Of a DNA stretch of 64,000 nucleotides, positions 8,035-15,812 are shown piece by piece (position 1 is the stretch's first letter; each line of letters begins with the position of its first letter). Source of the DNA: Sva-07 sp963728195. Its GTDB lineage: Bacteria; Actinomycetota; Acidimicrobiia; Acidimicrobiales; Ilumatobacteraceae. The translations under genes were made by a program, and so were the position numbers. Location: assembly GCA_963728195.1 (NCBI GenBank), contig CAVSIX010000004.1:53628-117627 (forward strand). The letters are read 5' to 3'. The notes beneath the pieces were generated by a model that was not told the DNA's origin, ran no database searches, and worked only from the letters and a program-made list of their open reading frames with translations.

Positions 8035-9071
8035 GACGTTCATGGATCCTGGGGCTCACCGTCTCGGGGCTTGCGATCATCCTGACCTTCCTCCTTCCCG
8101 ACTTCCGTCTCTTCCAGCTCGCGACCGTCGTCACCTGGGCCATCGCGATGCTCGGCCTCAACCTGTTGACCGGCTTCAACGGCCAGATCTCGCTGGGTCA
8201 CGGCGCCTTCATGGGTATCGGGGCCTACACGATCGCGATCCTCGTGCGCGACTACAGCACGCCGTACCCCGTGGCCTTGCTGATCGCGTTCGCGATCTGC
8301 TTCGTCGTGGGTGCGTTGCTGGGCATCCCAGCGCTGCGTGTGGAGGGCACCAGTCTGGCACTGATCACCGTGGCGCTGGCGCTTGCGTTCCCGCAGGTGA
8401 TCAAGAAGTTTTCCGGTCTCACGAATGGCGTCGGCGGCATCGTCACCTCGCCGGCGCAGCAATTCCGCGCGCCGGACTGGACCGGGCTCTCCGACGACCA
8501 GTTCATCTATCTCGTCTTCGTCGCCATTGCCATGTTCTTGTTCTGGTTGGCGTGGAACCTCACGCGCGGGCGATGGGGCCTGGCGATGATGTCGGTGCGC
8601 GACAACCCGCTTTCGGCCGCCTCGATGGGTGTGAACCTGCCGCGCACGAAGGTGTGGACCTTTGCCGTCAGCGCCGGCTATGCCGGCATCGGCGGTGGGC
8701 TGCAGATGATGCTGACAGGCTTCACCGGGCCCGACAACTGGGGCGTTGTCGTGTCGATCGCGATCCTCACCGGAATCGTCATCGGCGGGCTCGGCACGAT
8801 CGCCGGCGCCGTCATCGGCGGGCTCTTCCAAGTCTTCATGCCGAACTTCGCACTGAACATCTCGGACTCGGCACCGGGAGTCGTCCAGGGCATCGTGATC
8901 ATCCTCGTGATGATCCTCGCCCCGGGCGGCGTGATGGGGCTGGCACGTCGCGGGCTCGCCTTCGTCGAACGGCGTCGCGGGGGTCACCCCGACGACGTCG
9001 AACGACTCGAACGGACTGCGGACTACCCGACCGAGGTCGAGGACTTCGAGCGCAGCGGAACGGGTATCTGA
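8031..9071 (+). CDS. livM: Branched-chain amino acid ABC transporter permease LivM
   Basis: The protein has 346 aa, from an ATG overlapping the livH stop. It has about ten hydrophobic helices with the LivM landmarks LLTGFNGQISLGHGAFMG near residue 45 and SVRDNPLSAASMGVN near 190. A charged cytoplasmic tail of about 45 residues follows the last helix. It is the second half of the permease. Downstream lies a 54-nt AAC-rich stretch and then the binding-protein gene. Confidence 0.92.
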   Translation: MRRSWILGLTVSGLAIILTFLLPDFRLFQLATVVTWAIAMLGLNLLTGFNGQISLGHGAFMGIGAYTIAILVRDYSTPYPVALLIAFAICFVVGALLGIPALRVEGTSLALITVALALAFPQVIKKFSGLTNGVGGIVTSPAQQFRAPDWTGLSDDQFIYLVFVAIAMFLFWLAWNLTRGRWGLAMMSVRDNPLSAASMGVNLPRTKVWTFAVSAGYAGIGGGLQMMLTGFTGPDNWGVVVSIAILTGIVIGGLGTIAGAVIGGLFQVFMPNFALNISDSAPGVVQGIVIILVMILAPGGVMGLARRGLAFVERRRGGHPDDVERLERTADYPTEVEDFERSGTGI

Positions 9072-9080
9072 CGCTGAACG

Positions 9081-9134
9081 GGACAACAACGGGACAACAA
9101 CAACAAGAACAACAACAGCAACAACAACACCACC
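9081..9134 (+). repeat. AAC/ACA-rich low-complexity leader before livK
   Basis: The 54 nt between livM and livK are mostly repeats of ACA/AAC and contain almost no T. Such a stretch should be unstructured in RNA. It ends at the livK ribosome site (GGGGGAGA at 9136-9143). In a high-GC genome this composition is conspicuous; a role in boosting livK translation over the upstream subunits is inference. Confidence 0.75.
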
Positions 9135-9144
9135 AGGGGGAGAT

Positions 9145-10548
9145 ATGAGAACACGATCCAAGAAGTTCGGCTTCGTTGCAGCGCTCGGCGTCACGGTCGC
9201 GCTCGTCGGCTGCGGCTCCGACGACACCGCCGATTCGGGTACTGCGACGCCCGTCGAGACGGAGGCCCCGTCGGGCACCGAAGCCCCGGCGGCCACCGAA
9301 GCGCCGGCGGGCACGGAGGCGCCGTCGGGCACGGAGGCGACGTCTGATGGCGACGTCACCATGGCGCCGGCCGTCGACTGTCCCGACAGTGAGCCCGGTC
9401 TCAGCGACACCGAGATCTCACTCGGTGGCACGTACCCGCTTTCGGGCCCGGCCGCGGCCTACGCCTCGATCCCGGTCGGCGTCGACACGTGGTTCCAGTA
9501 TCTCAACGACACCGAGGGCGGTATCACCGCTGGTGACGGCGTGACCCGCAAGATTAAATGGGACTACCTCGACGACGGGTACGCGCCGCCGAAGGCGCTG
9601 GAAAATGCCCGCCGTCTCGTCGAGCAGGACAACGTCTGGGCGGTGTTCAACCCGCTCGGCACGCCGCCCAACGTCGCGATCCGCGAGTACATGAACGAGT
9701 CCGAGGTGCCCCAGTTCATGGTTGCCACTGGCGCATCGACGTGGGGTCGCGACATCGAGGAGTACCCGTGGACCATCGGCTACCAGCCGGACTACGAGTC
9801 CGAAGGCGTGGCGTACGCGCAGTACATCCTGGGAGAGAACCCGGACGCCACGATCGGTATTCTCTACGCCAACGACGACTTCGGGAAGGACTACCTGACC
9901 GGATTGAAGGAGGGCCTCGGCGACTCGGCCGACCAGCTCGTCTCGGAGGTCACCTACGAGACGACCGACGCCACCATCGACAGCCAGGTCAGCCAGGTGC
10001 TCGGCGGCAACCCCGACGCTTTCGTGCTGATCGCGACGCCGGCATTCGCCATCCAGGGCATCAACCAGACGCAGGCGCTCGGCTACGACGGCATCAAGGT
10101 GCTCACCTCCGTGTCGTCGTCGGTCGGCGCAGTCATCAACAACGTCAACGACGGCGCCGCTGACGACTGGGTGACGAGCGTGTACCTGAAAGATCCGACG
10201 GATCCGGCGTACGACGATGACCCGGCGATGCAGCAGTACAAGGACCTGCTCGCTCAGTACCATTCCGACGCCAACGTCGACGACGGCCTGCATCTGTTCG
10301 GCATGTCGGTGGCCCAGGCGTTCCAGCACGTGGTCGAGTCGATGCCGAACGTGTGTCGAGCCGGCCTGATGGAAGCGGCCAAGCACATGCAGTGGGACCA
10401 GCCGCCGCTGCTGCTCGAGGGCATCGAAATGAAGACCGACGTCCCCGGTGACGGCTTCCCGATCCAGCAGGTGCAGCTGCAGCGCTGGACTGGGCAACAG
10501 TACGAGAAGTTCGGCGACATCATCGACGCCGCGTCGGCGGGTGGCTGA
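9145..10548 (+). CDS. livK: Branched-chain amino acid type substrate-binding lipoprotein
   Basis: The protein has 467 aa from ATG 9145 with a strong ribosome site. A lipoprotein signal peptide ends in LVGC with the lipidated Cys at residue 23. A Thr/Glu/Ala/Pro-rich linker with repeated TEAPSG-like units (residues about 30-70) precedes a periplasmic-binding-protein type I domain (GGTYPLSGPAAAYASIPVG at its start). It would be anchored on the outer face of the membrane and feed LivHMGF. The true ligand could be an amino acid, urea or another small acid; family members vary. A perfect palindrome 49 nt downstream probably ends the operon. Confidence 0.9.
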   Translation: MRTRSKKFGFVAALGVTVALVGCGSDDTADSGTATPVETEAPSGTEAPAATEAPAGTEAPSGTEATSDGDVTMAPAVDCPDSEPGLSDTEISLGGTYPLSGPAAAYASIPVGVDTWFQYLNDTEGGITAGDGVTRKIKWDYLDDGYAPPKALENARRLVEQDNVWAVFNPLGTPPNVAIREYMNESEVPQFMVATGASTWGRDIEEYPWTIGYQPDYESEGVAYAQYILGENPDATIGILYANDDFGKDYLTGLKEGLGDSADQLVSEVTYETTDATIDSQVSQVLGGNPDAFVLIATPAFAIQGINQTQALGYDGIKVLTSVSSSVGAVINNVNDGAADDWVTSVYLKDPTDPAYDDDPAMQQYKDLLAQYHSDANVDDGLHLFGMSVAQAFQHVVESMPNVCRAGLMEAAKHMQWDQPPLLLEGIEMKTDVPGDGFPIQQVQLQRWTGQQYEKFGDIIDAASAGG

Positions 10549-10596
10549 TCTCCCCTCGAGCAGTGCGATGCACTGAAATGCACTGATGGGAACGTG

Positions 10597-10638
10597 CGGT
10601 CGCTGCCACCGGGTCTCGAGACCCGGTGGCAGCGACCG
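10597..10638. terminator. 42-bp perfect palindrome downstream of livK
   Basis: Two 21-nt arms (10597-10617 and 10618-10638) are exact reverse complements with no loop bases, centred on GGTCTC/GAGACC. It lies 49 nt after the livK stop and could act as a hairpin terminator for the importer operon. There is no T-run. A binding site for a dimeric protein is an alternative. Confidence 0.6.
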
Positions 10639-10737
10639 TTGCATGTCTGTGGCGAACCTCGTCGACGTCATGGACATCAGGCGACGGTGGCGCAGACACG
10701 ACACGCTGCCTGGCCGAGCTCCGACCGGCGCACACCT

Positions 10738-11483
10738 CTCATCGGGCTCGGTGTGCCCCACGCCGAGCAGAAGACGACGGGTGAGATTCACTACCCGCGG
10801 GTCGAAACCGACGCCGGCTTCCATGTGGAGGGCACGGGGGAGATGGTGTGGGGGACGAAGTTCGTGATCATCGCCGCACGTCACCCGGAGCCGCACAGCC
10901 GATTCATTGTCGATGTTGCGTGTGTCGAGACGTCCGGTGCCGAGGCGGCGACTGCGTTGGACCGGTTCGTCGGGTTGGCACCGCTGATGCCCGGCGCTCA
11001 GGGTGTCGTGTACGACACGGCGTTTCGTGGCGTGCACCATCAGCGGTTGATGCGCGACCTCGGCTGGGTGTCGGTCAACCGGGTGACGGCGAGTTCCGGG
11101 AGTCGTAAGCGGCCGGCAAAGGATCGCAAGCGCGTCGAGAAGACCGTGTACGTCGAGACCAAGACGATCAGGACACCGGCTGGCGAGCAGCAGGTGCGGT
11201 TGATCTCGCAAGGTGGGCGGATCGGGACGCGAAACGCAGGTTCAACCGGGCCGAGAACGTGCGACAGATCCCGCCCGGTGACCCGGACTTCGAAGTGCTC
11301 TACCGGCGCCGCAACGACGCCGAGAGCATCAACCGGCACCTCGACGACACGCTGTGGCTACGGCGAGCGCACAGCATCGGGAACCGGCGGCAGCTGTTGA
11401 ACACGATCACGTACGCGCTCGGCGTCAACGCCTTGAGCATGCACGTCCGCCGCCAAGGCCTCGCCCCACCACAGGCTGCCTGA
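10738..11483 (+). pseudogene. Degenerate DDE-type transposase
   Basis: The first frame (from about 10738) holds a transposase-like middle with VVYDTAFRG, a probable catalytic Asp. Near 11220-11240 the coding signal jumps to another frame, which runs as AKRRFNRAENV, then RRNDAESINRHLDDT (probable catalytic Glu) to a stop at 11483. The N-terminal DNA-binding part and first catalytic Asp are missing. No terminal inverted repeats were recognised. It is an insertion-sequence remnant beside a tRNA gene. Confidence 0.7.
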
Positions 11484-11533
11484 ACCCTCGAATCGTCCGA
11501 ACCACAGCGGTCGAGCGCGCCCCGAAATCGGGG

Positions 11534-11670
11534 AATCACCCGAAGGAGTGAGGCGTACGTTGCTCCGAGGTCGGCGCGAACGGCACCGGGCCCTACGATG
11601 GATCGGCGCAATCCGGCGTGGACAGTTCAACGGGGTTTTCTCCCGCGAATCGCGCCGGTCCCGCCTCTCT
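11534..11670 (+). repeat. tRNA-Lys upstream region, second copy of the 4367-4504 repeat
   Basis: This segment, ending 8 nt into tRNA-Lys, is the partner of the repeat at 4367-4504. It includes a TACGAT box near 11595. The 179-nt gap between the dead transposase and the tRNA holds only this element. Confidence 0.6.
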
Positions 11671-11734
11671 AGCTCAATGGTAGAGCAGTGGACTTTTAAT
11701 CCATTGGTTCAGGGTTCGAGCCCCTGGGGAGGCA
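11663..11734 (+). tRNA. tRNA-Lys (anticodon TTT)
   Basis: A 72-nt cloverleaf folds by eye. Acceptor GCCTCTC pairs with GGGAGGC (one G-T pair), the D-arm contains AGCTCAATGGTAGAGC, the anticodon loop CTTTTAA shows TTT, and the T-arm is CAGGG-TTCGAGC-CCCTG. The CCA end is not encoded. Confidence 0.95.
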
Positions 11735-11770
11735 CGTAGTAACCACCCATCATCACCACGGAGGACGCCC

Positions 11771-12415
11771 GTGCAACCAATGAATCTCGACAGCAACGAA
11801 TCGAAGAACGGCAGCGACCTGATCGTCGACGGTCGGACCGCCCGCCGCGAGCGCAACAAGGACGCGGTGCTCGATGCGCTGATCCAACTCGCCAACGAAG
11901 GCCACTACGAACCGCCGATCGAACTGATCGCGGATCGCGCAGGTGTGTCATACCGCTCGGTGTACCGCTATTTCGACGACCGCACCGATCTGATGCTGTC
12001 GGCGATCGGCCGGGTGATGGGTGATCTCTGGCGGATCTTCGACATCGACGGATTGGGTGAGGGCACGCTCGATGAACGCATCGAGCGCCTGATCGCGATC
12101 CGTCTCGATGCCTATCACCAGCTCGCCCCCGTGACCCGCAGCGCCGTACACCTGCGCGTCAACGAACCGATCGTGGCCGAGTCGTACGAGCGCGTTCGCG
12201 GATATCTGCGCGACCAGCTCGCGCAGCAGTTCGAGCCGGAACTCGCAGCGATGCCCGACGCCGAGCGAGCGATCGCACTGGCTGCACTCGACACGATGTT
12301 CCAGTTCGAGGCGCTCGAGTACCTGGCGCAGCGAGACGGGTTGGCCGACGACGACCTCGCCGGTGTGCTCGACCGGCACGTGCGAGCACACCTCACCCCT
12401 CTCGACGCCGGCTGA
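11771..12415 (+). CDS. TetR-family transcriptional regulator
   Basis: The protein has 214 aa from GTG 11771, with GGAGG 5 nt upstream. An N-terminal helix-turn-helix (about residues 24-70) contains the TetR pattern IADRAGVSYRSVYRYFDDRTDLM. The remaining helical C-terminus would be the ligand/dimer domain. It stands alone between tRNA-Lys and a convergent surface-protein gene, so its target is not obvious; autoregulation is likely from family knowledge. Its stop codon lies inside the loop of a hairpin shared with the convergent gene. Confidence 0.85.
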   Translation: MQPMNLDSNESKNGSDLIVDGRTARRERNKDAVLDALIQLANEGHYEPPIELIADRAGVSYRSVYRYFDDRTDLMLSAIGRVMGDLWRIFDIDGLGEGTLDERIERLIAIRLDAYHQLAPVTRSAVHLRVNEPIVAESYERVRGYLRDQLAQQFEPELAAMPDAERAIALAALDTMFQFEALEYLAQRDGLADDDLAGVLDRHVRAHLTPLDAG

Positions 12416-12430
12416 TCCGTCGGCGTCGAG
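12401..12430. terminator. Bidirectional hairpin between convergent TetR and surface-protein genes
   Basis: Arms CTCGACGCCG (12401-12410) and CGGCGTCGAG (12421-12430) are perfect complements with a 10-nt loop that contains the TetR stop codon. The convergent gene ends at 12446, so the hairpin could stop transcription from both sides. Confidence 0.65.
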
Positions 12431-12445
12431 AGCCTGCCACCGGGT

Positions 12446-15400
12446 TCAACCGGAGAGGTCGGTCGCCGCCCGTCTGCGGCGCGGGCGCCTGGTCGCGACG
12501 ATGACGACGATGCCCACCGCCATCGCAGCGAACGCGGCCGCCAGAAGACCCAACAGATCTGTGCCGGTCTCCGGCAGTCGGGAGTTCATCGGATCGATCG
12601 ATGTCGGCGGTGTTGGGACGGCCGCCGCAGGCGTCGTCACCGCGCTGGTCGGTGCGGCAGTGGTCGGTGCCGCGCTCGTCGGCGTGGCGGTGGTCGGTAC
12701 GACGGTGGTCGACGAGTCGGTCGACGGCGGTGGCTCGACGACGAACGATCCGCTCAGCAACACGACCCCACCGTCGTCGTCGGTGACTCGGGCGCCCACC
12801 GGGTAGTTGTCGGCGGCGAGCGATCTGGCGTCGATCGTCGCCGTCGACGCAACGGTCTCGTAGCTGCCGTTGCCGTCGAGATCGAGTTCGACCACGAGTG
12901 TCGCGCGGTCGTCGCTCGACGGATCGTCGACATCGGTGACGTCGACGGCGACGGTGCCGTCGGTGCCTGGACCGTTCACCCTCAACGTTGCCGTCGGAGC
13001 GACGTTCCGGCTTTCGAGTTCGACCGACCCGCGCACCGAACGGCCGGCACTGTCGGTCACGATCGCACCGATCGAAGTGAGCGAGGGCCCGTCGGGGGCC
13101 TCGACCCACACGGACTCTCCCTCGGCGTCGCCGACCCCGTCACCGTCGAGGTCCCACGCCACGATCACGGGTCCCTCGGCATCGGACGCACCGGCCGACA
13201 GCAGGGTCAACGAACCCTCCGGCGCCGGTGAGGTGGCGATGAGGTCGGTGAGCACCGGTGGCTCGTCGACCGGCGCCAGCAGTACCAACGTCGAGCGACG
13301 GAAGCCCTCCTGCACGAACGCCGTACCGCCGCCTGGCAGCGACGCAAACACCGAGCTGCGAGCGGCGATCGGGTAGGTGCCGGGACCCAACTCCGGCGGT
13401 ATGCCGGACTCGGAGATGTCGATCGCCGTCGCGTCGGGACACGTCGTTGGATCGGTGACGATCACCCTCGGCGACTCACCGCACCAGAACCGGTCGGTCA
13501 GCACGATCTGTGTCGACGTGGTGCCGCCGAGCAGCGCCTCGGGAAGCTCCACGATCGGTGTCAGCACGGCGTCGGGCAGTTCCAGCGTCAGCGGGGAGGG
13601 CGCCACCAGCGGTGATCCCGAGAGGGATGTCACCGGCGAGCCGTACCGGCGGGTGAGTACGAACAGCAGCGTGTCGTTCCCGGCAGTGAGCGTCGTGGGC
13701 TCGGTCACCGGCAGGTCGACGTCGCTGAAGTTGACCAGGCTCTCCTCGTCGACGGTGATCCGATGAGTCCCGGAGAACAGGAACATCGTTCCTTCGCCGT
13801 ACTCGTCCAGTCGGACGCCGTCGTCGACGTAGCCCGACGAGCCGGACATGCTGACACTGGCGGCACCGACCACCGCGCTCGTCCTCGTGCCGACCAGCGG
13901 TGTCCTGGCGACGAGGTCGAACAGGCCGCCACCGGTCTCGTCGGTCACCCGCACGTCGAGCCGATCGATCGGCAGCTCGATCGTGCCGGCGTCGACGGAA
14001 CCGGGTGTCGCCGGCACGGTCGCCACGGCGGCGGTCCACACGTCGAGCCGGTCGGGCACCTCTGCATCGACTCCGTTGGCCCGCAGCAGTTGGCTGCCGC
14101 TGATCCGGAGGCCGTGCGGTCCGCTCGCTGCCACGCCGACCGAGAAGGCCCCGTCTGTGTCGGTCGTGTCCACCGTGCCGCCGACCGCCGACCGCACCGA
14201 CAGCCCGGCGATGCCGTCGCCGGCTGGTGTGACGATGCGCCCGGAGATCGAGGCCGGGAAGAATCCTGAGGTCGCCGTGGGCGCCGGCGGGAGCCGAACG
14301 GTCGCCGTCGTACCGCCGGGTGCCAGCGTGACCGAGTCGGAGCCGATGCGAGTCGATCCGACTGTCACCGTCACGCCGTAACCGGCGCCGGGGACGAGTC
14401 GGAACGACGCGAGCCCACCACCACCGCTCGACCGGGCATTCTCGGTCGAGCGCACGTTCCAGTCGCCGGCGGGGATCGACGGGCTGCTCACCGACACGAC
14501 TGCCCCGACGATCGGGGTCCCCGTCACGTCGTCGACGACTTCGACGACCAGATCCGCCAACGTCGGCTGCAGCGTCACGGATGGAGCGGGCGGGACGACG
14601 CGCGTGAACAGCAGTTGGTCGGGCAGGTCGAGCACACCGTCACCCGACGCCCTGAGGCCGACGCCCGACAGCACATCGGAACGGACATCGACGGTCGCCG
14701 TCCCCACGGCGTCGGTCGAGGCAGTCGTCGCGCCAGTCAGTGTCGCCCCTGGGACCGGGTTCCCGACACCGTCGAGCAGGGTGACCGAGAGCGATGTCGT
14801 CGGTGCGTCGGCGAGCACGAGCGAGACGGCGGTCGGCGACACCGCCACCGTGGTCGACGTGCTCGTGGCGAGCAGCAGCCGATCCCTGGGGAACGCCTGG
14901 ACGTCGACGCCACCTTCGAGCGTGGGCAACGACACGGTGCCGGCCGGCCCCGTCGTGCCGACCGCGCGGAAGGACCCCGTTGCGGTCAGCGTCCCACCCA
15001 GGTCGAGGCCGGTCACCGACCCCGTCGCTGCCACGACCACGTTGCCGACGGCGACGGACCCGCTGCGGTTCGTCGTCACGTCGAGCGTCGCAGTCGGAAT
15101 CGACAGGATCACCTCGGTACCGGCGTTGGTCGCCTGGACCGGTTGGTCGATCCGAAGGGCGAAGTCGGCTGGAACCGCAGCCGTCGAGCCGGCGATCGCA
15201 TCGATGCGGAGCTGGTAGGTGACACCGACCGGTGCGCGGAGCTCGACCACGCCGGTCGCGTCGGTTACGGCGAGGTCGACGACCGAGGCGCCGGTGGTGG
15301 TCGTCACCAGGCGCACTCGGAGCCCGGCCAGCGCAGTGCCGTTGCCGTCGATGGCGCGGGTCCGCACGGTTCCCAGCGGTCGCCGCAACGCGACGTCGAG

Positions 15401-15724
15401 CGTGGCGGACGCTGGGGACGCAGGGACGACCACCCCGCGAATCGTCTGGGTCATCACGCCCAGTGCCGGTGGAGGCGTGACGCGCACGTCGAAGGTGCCC
15501 GGCGCAGGCGCCGCCACCTCGTAGTCGCCGGTCGAGGTCGTGGTGGCGCTTCGGACCGCCACGCCGCCCGCGACGACCTCGATCGTCGCTCCTTCGACGC
15601 CGAACGACTCGAAGGTCACGCGACCGGTGATCGCCGGAGCAGCGATTGCAGCAGTGGCGTCGGTGCCGATGATCGACGTCGCCAACAGGATCACTGCCAC
15701 GACGCGCAGCGTTGCCGTTCTCAT
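12446..15724 (-). CDS. LPETG-anchored multi-repeat surface protein
   Basis: The protein has 1092 aa from ATG 15724; a GTG two codons upstream is an alternative. It has an N-terminal signal peptide ending near AIAA. The body is a chain of beta-sandwich repeats of the carboxypeptidase-regulatory/CnaB type (repeated pattern of GATV-, T-D-GTA- and VR-V strands) over about 800 residues. Two PKD/cadherin-like acidic repeats follow (WDLDGDGVGDAEGE, VELDLDGNGSYE; probable calcium sites). A Thr/Pro-rich wall-spanning stretch and a sortase signal LPETG near residue 1050 follow, then a hydrophobic helix and an Arg-rich tail. It should be covalently wall-anchored and may serve adhesion. A sortase gene lies at 53080. 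It is transcribed divergently from the regulator at 15813. Confidence 0.85.
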   Translation of the reverse strand: MRTATLRVVAVILLATSIIGTDATAAIAAPAITGRVTFESFGVEGATIEVVAGGVAVRSATTTSTGDYEVAAPAPGTFDVRVTPPPALGVMTQTIRGVVVPASPASATLDVALRRPLGTVRTRAIDGNGTALAGLRVRLVTTTTGASVVDLAVTDATGVVELRAPVGVTYQLRIDAIAGSTAAVPADFALRIDQPVQATNAGTEVILSIPTATLDVTTNRSGSVAVGNVVVAATGSVTGLDLGGTLTATGSFRAVGTTGPAGTVSLPTLEGGVDVQAFPRDRLLLATSTSTTVAVSPTAVSLVLADAPTTSLSVTLLDGVGNPVPGATLTGATTASTDAVGTATVDVRSDVLSGVGLRASGDGVLDLPDQLLFTRVVPPAPSVTLQPTLADLVVEVVDDVTGTPIVGAVVSVSSPSIPAGDWNVRSTENARSSGGGGLASFRLVPGAGYGVTVTVGSTRIGSDSVTLAPGGTTATVRLPPAPTATSGFFPASISGRIVTPAGDGIAGLSVRSAVGGTVDTTDTDGAFSVGVAASGPHGLRISGSQLLRANGVDAEVPDRLDVWTAAVATVPATPGSVDAGTIELPIDRLDVRVTDETGGGLFDLVARTPLVGTRTSAVVGAASVSMSGSSGYVDDGVRLDEYGEGTMFLFSGTHRITVDEESLVNFSDVDLPVTEPTTLTAGNDTLLFVLTRRYGSPVTSLSGSPLVAPSPLTLELPDAVLTPIVELPEALLGGTTSTQIVLTDRFWCGESPRVIVTDPTTCPDATAIDISESGIPPELGPGTYPIAARSSVFASLPGGGTAFVQEGFRRSTLVLLAPVDEPPVLTDLIATSPAPEGSLTLLSAGASDAEGPVIVAWDLDGDGVGDAEGESVWVEAPDGPSLTSIGAIVTDSAGRSVRGSVELESRNVAPTATLRVNGPGTDGTVAVDVTDVDDPSSDDRATLVVELDLDGNGSYETVASTATIDARSLAADNYPVGARVTDDDGGVVLLSGSFVVEPPPSTDSSTTVVPTTATPTSAAPTTAAPTSAVTTPAAAVPTPPTSIDPMNSRLPETGTDLLGLLAAAFAAMAVGIVVIVATRRPRRRRAATDLSG

Positions 15725-15812
15725 CGACACAACCTCGCCGAAGAACCTGTAAGAATCCTGAAAGCCGGGTTTGGGCATGCCGCCGCAGCGAGCGGGTACC
15801 GTGGCTCGTTGG

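Noticed and set aside
9081..9134. Coding microsatellite
   Set aside because: No frame through the AAC-rich stretch has a start codon and stop making a sensible product; it ends at a ribosome site.
8040..9431. Long minus-strand frame opposite livM and livK
   Set aside because: Composition is Asp/His/Arg-rich shadow sequence, and the plus strand encodes recognised transporter subunits.
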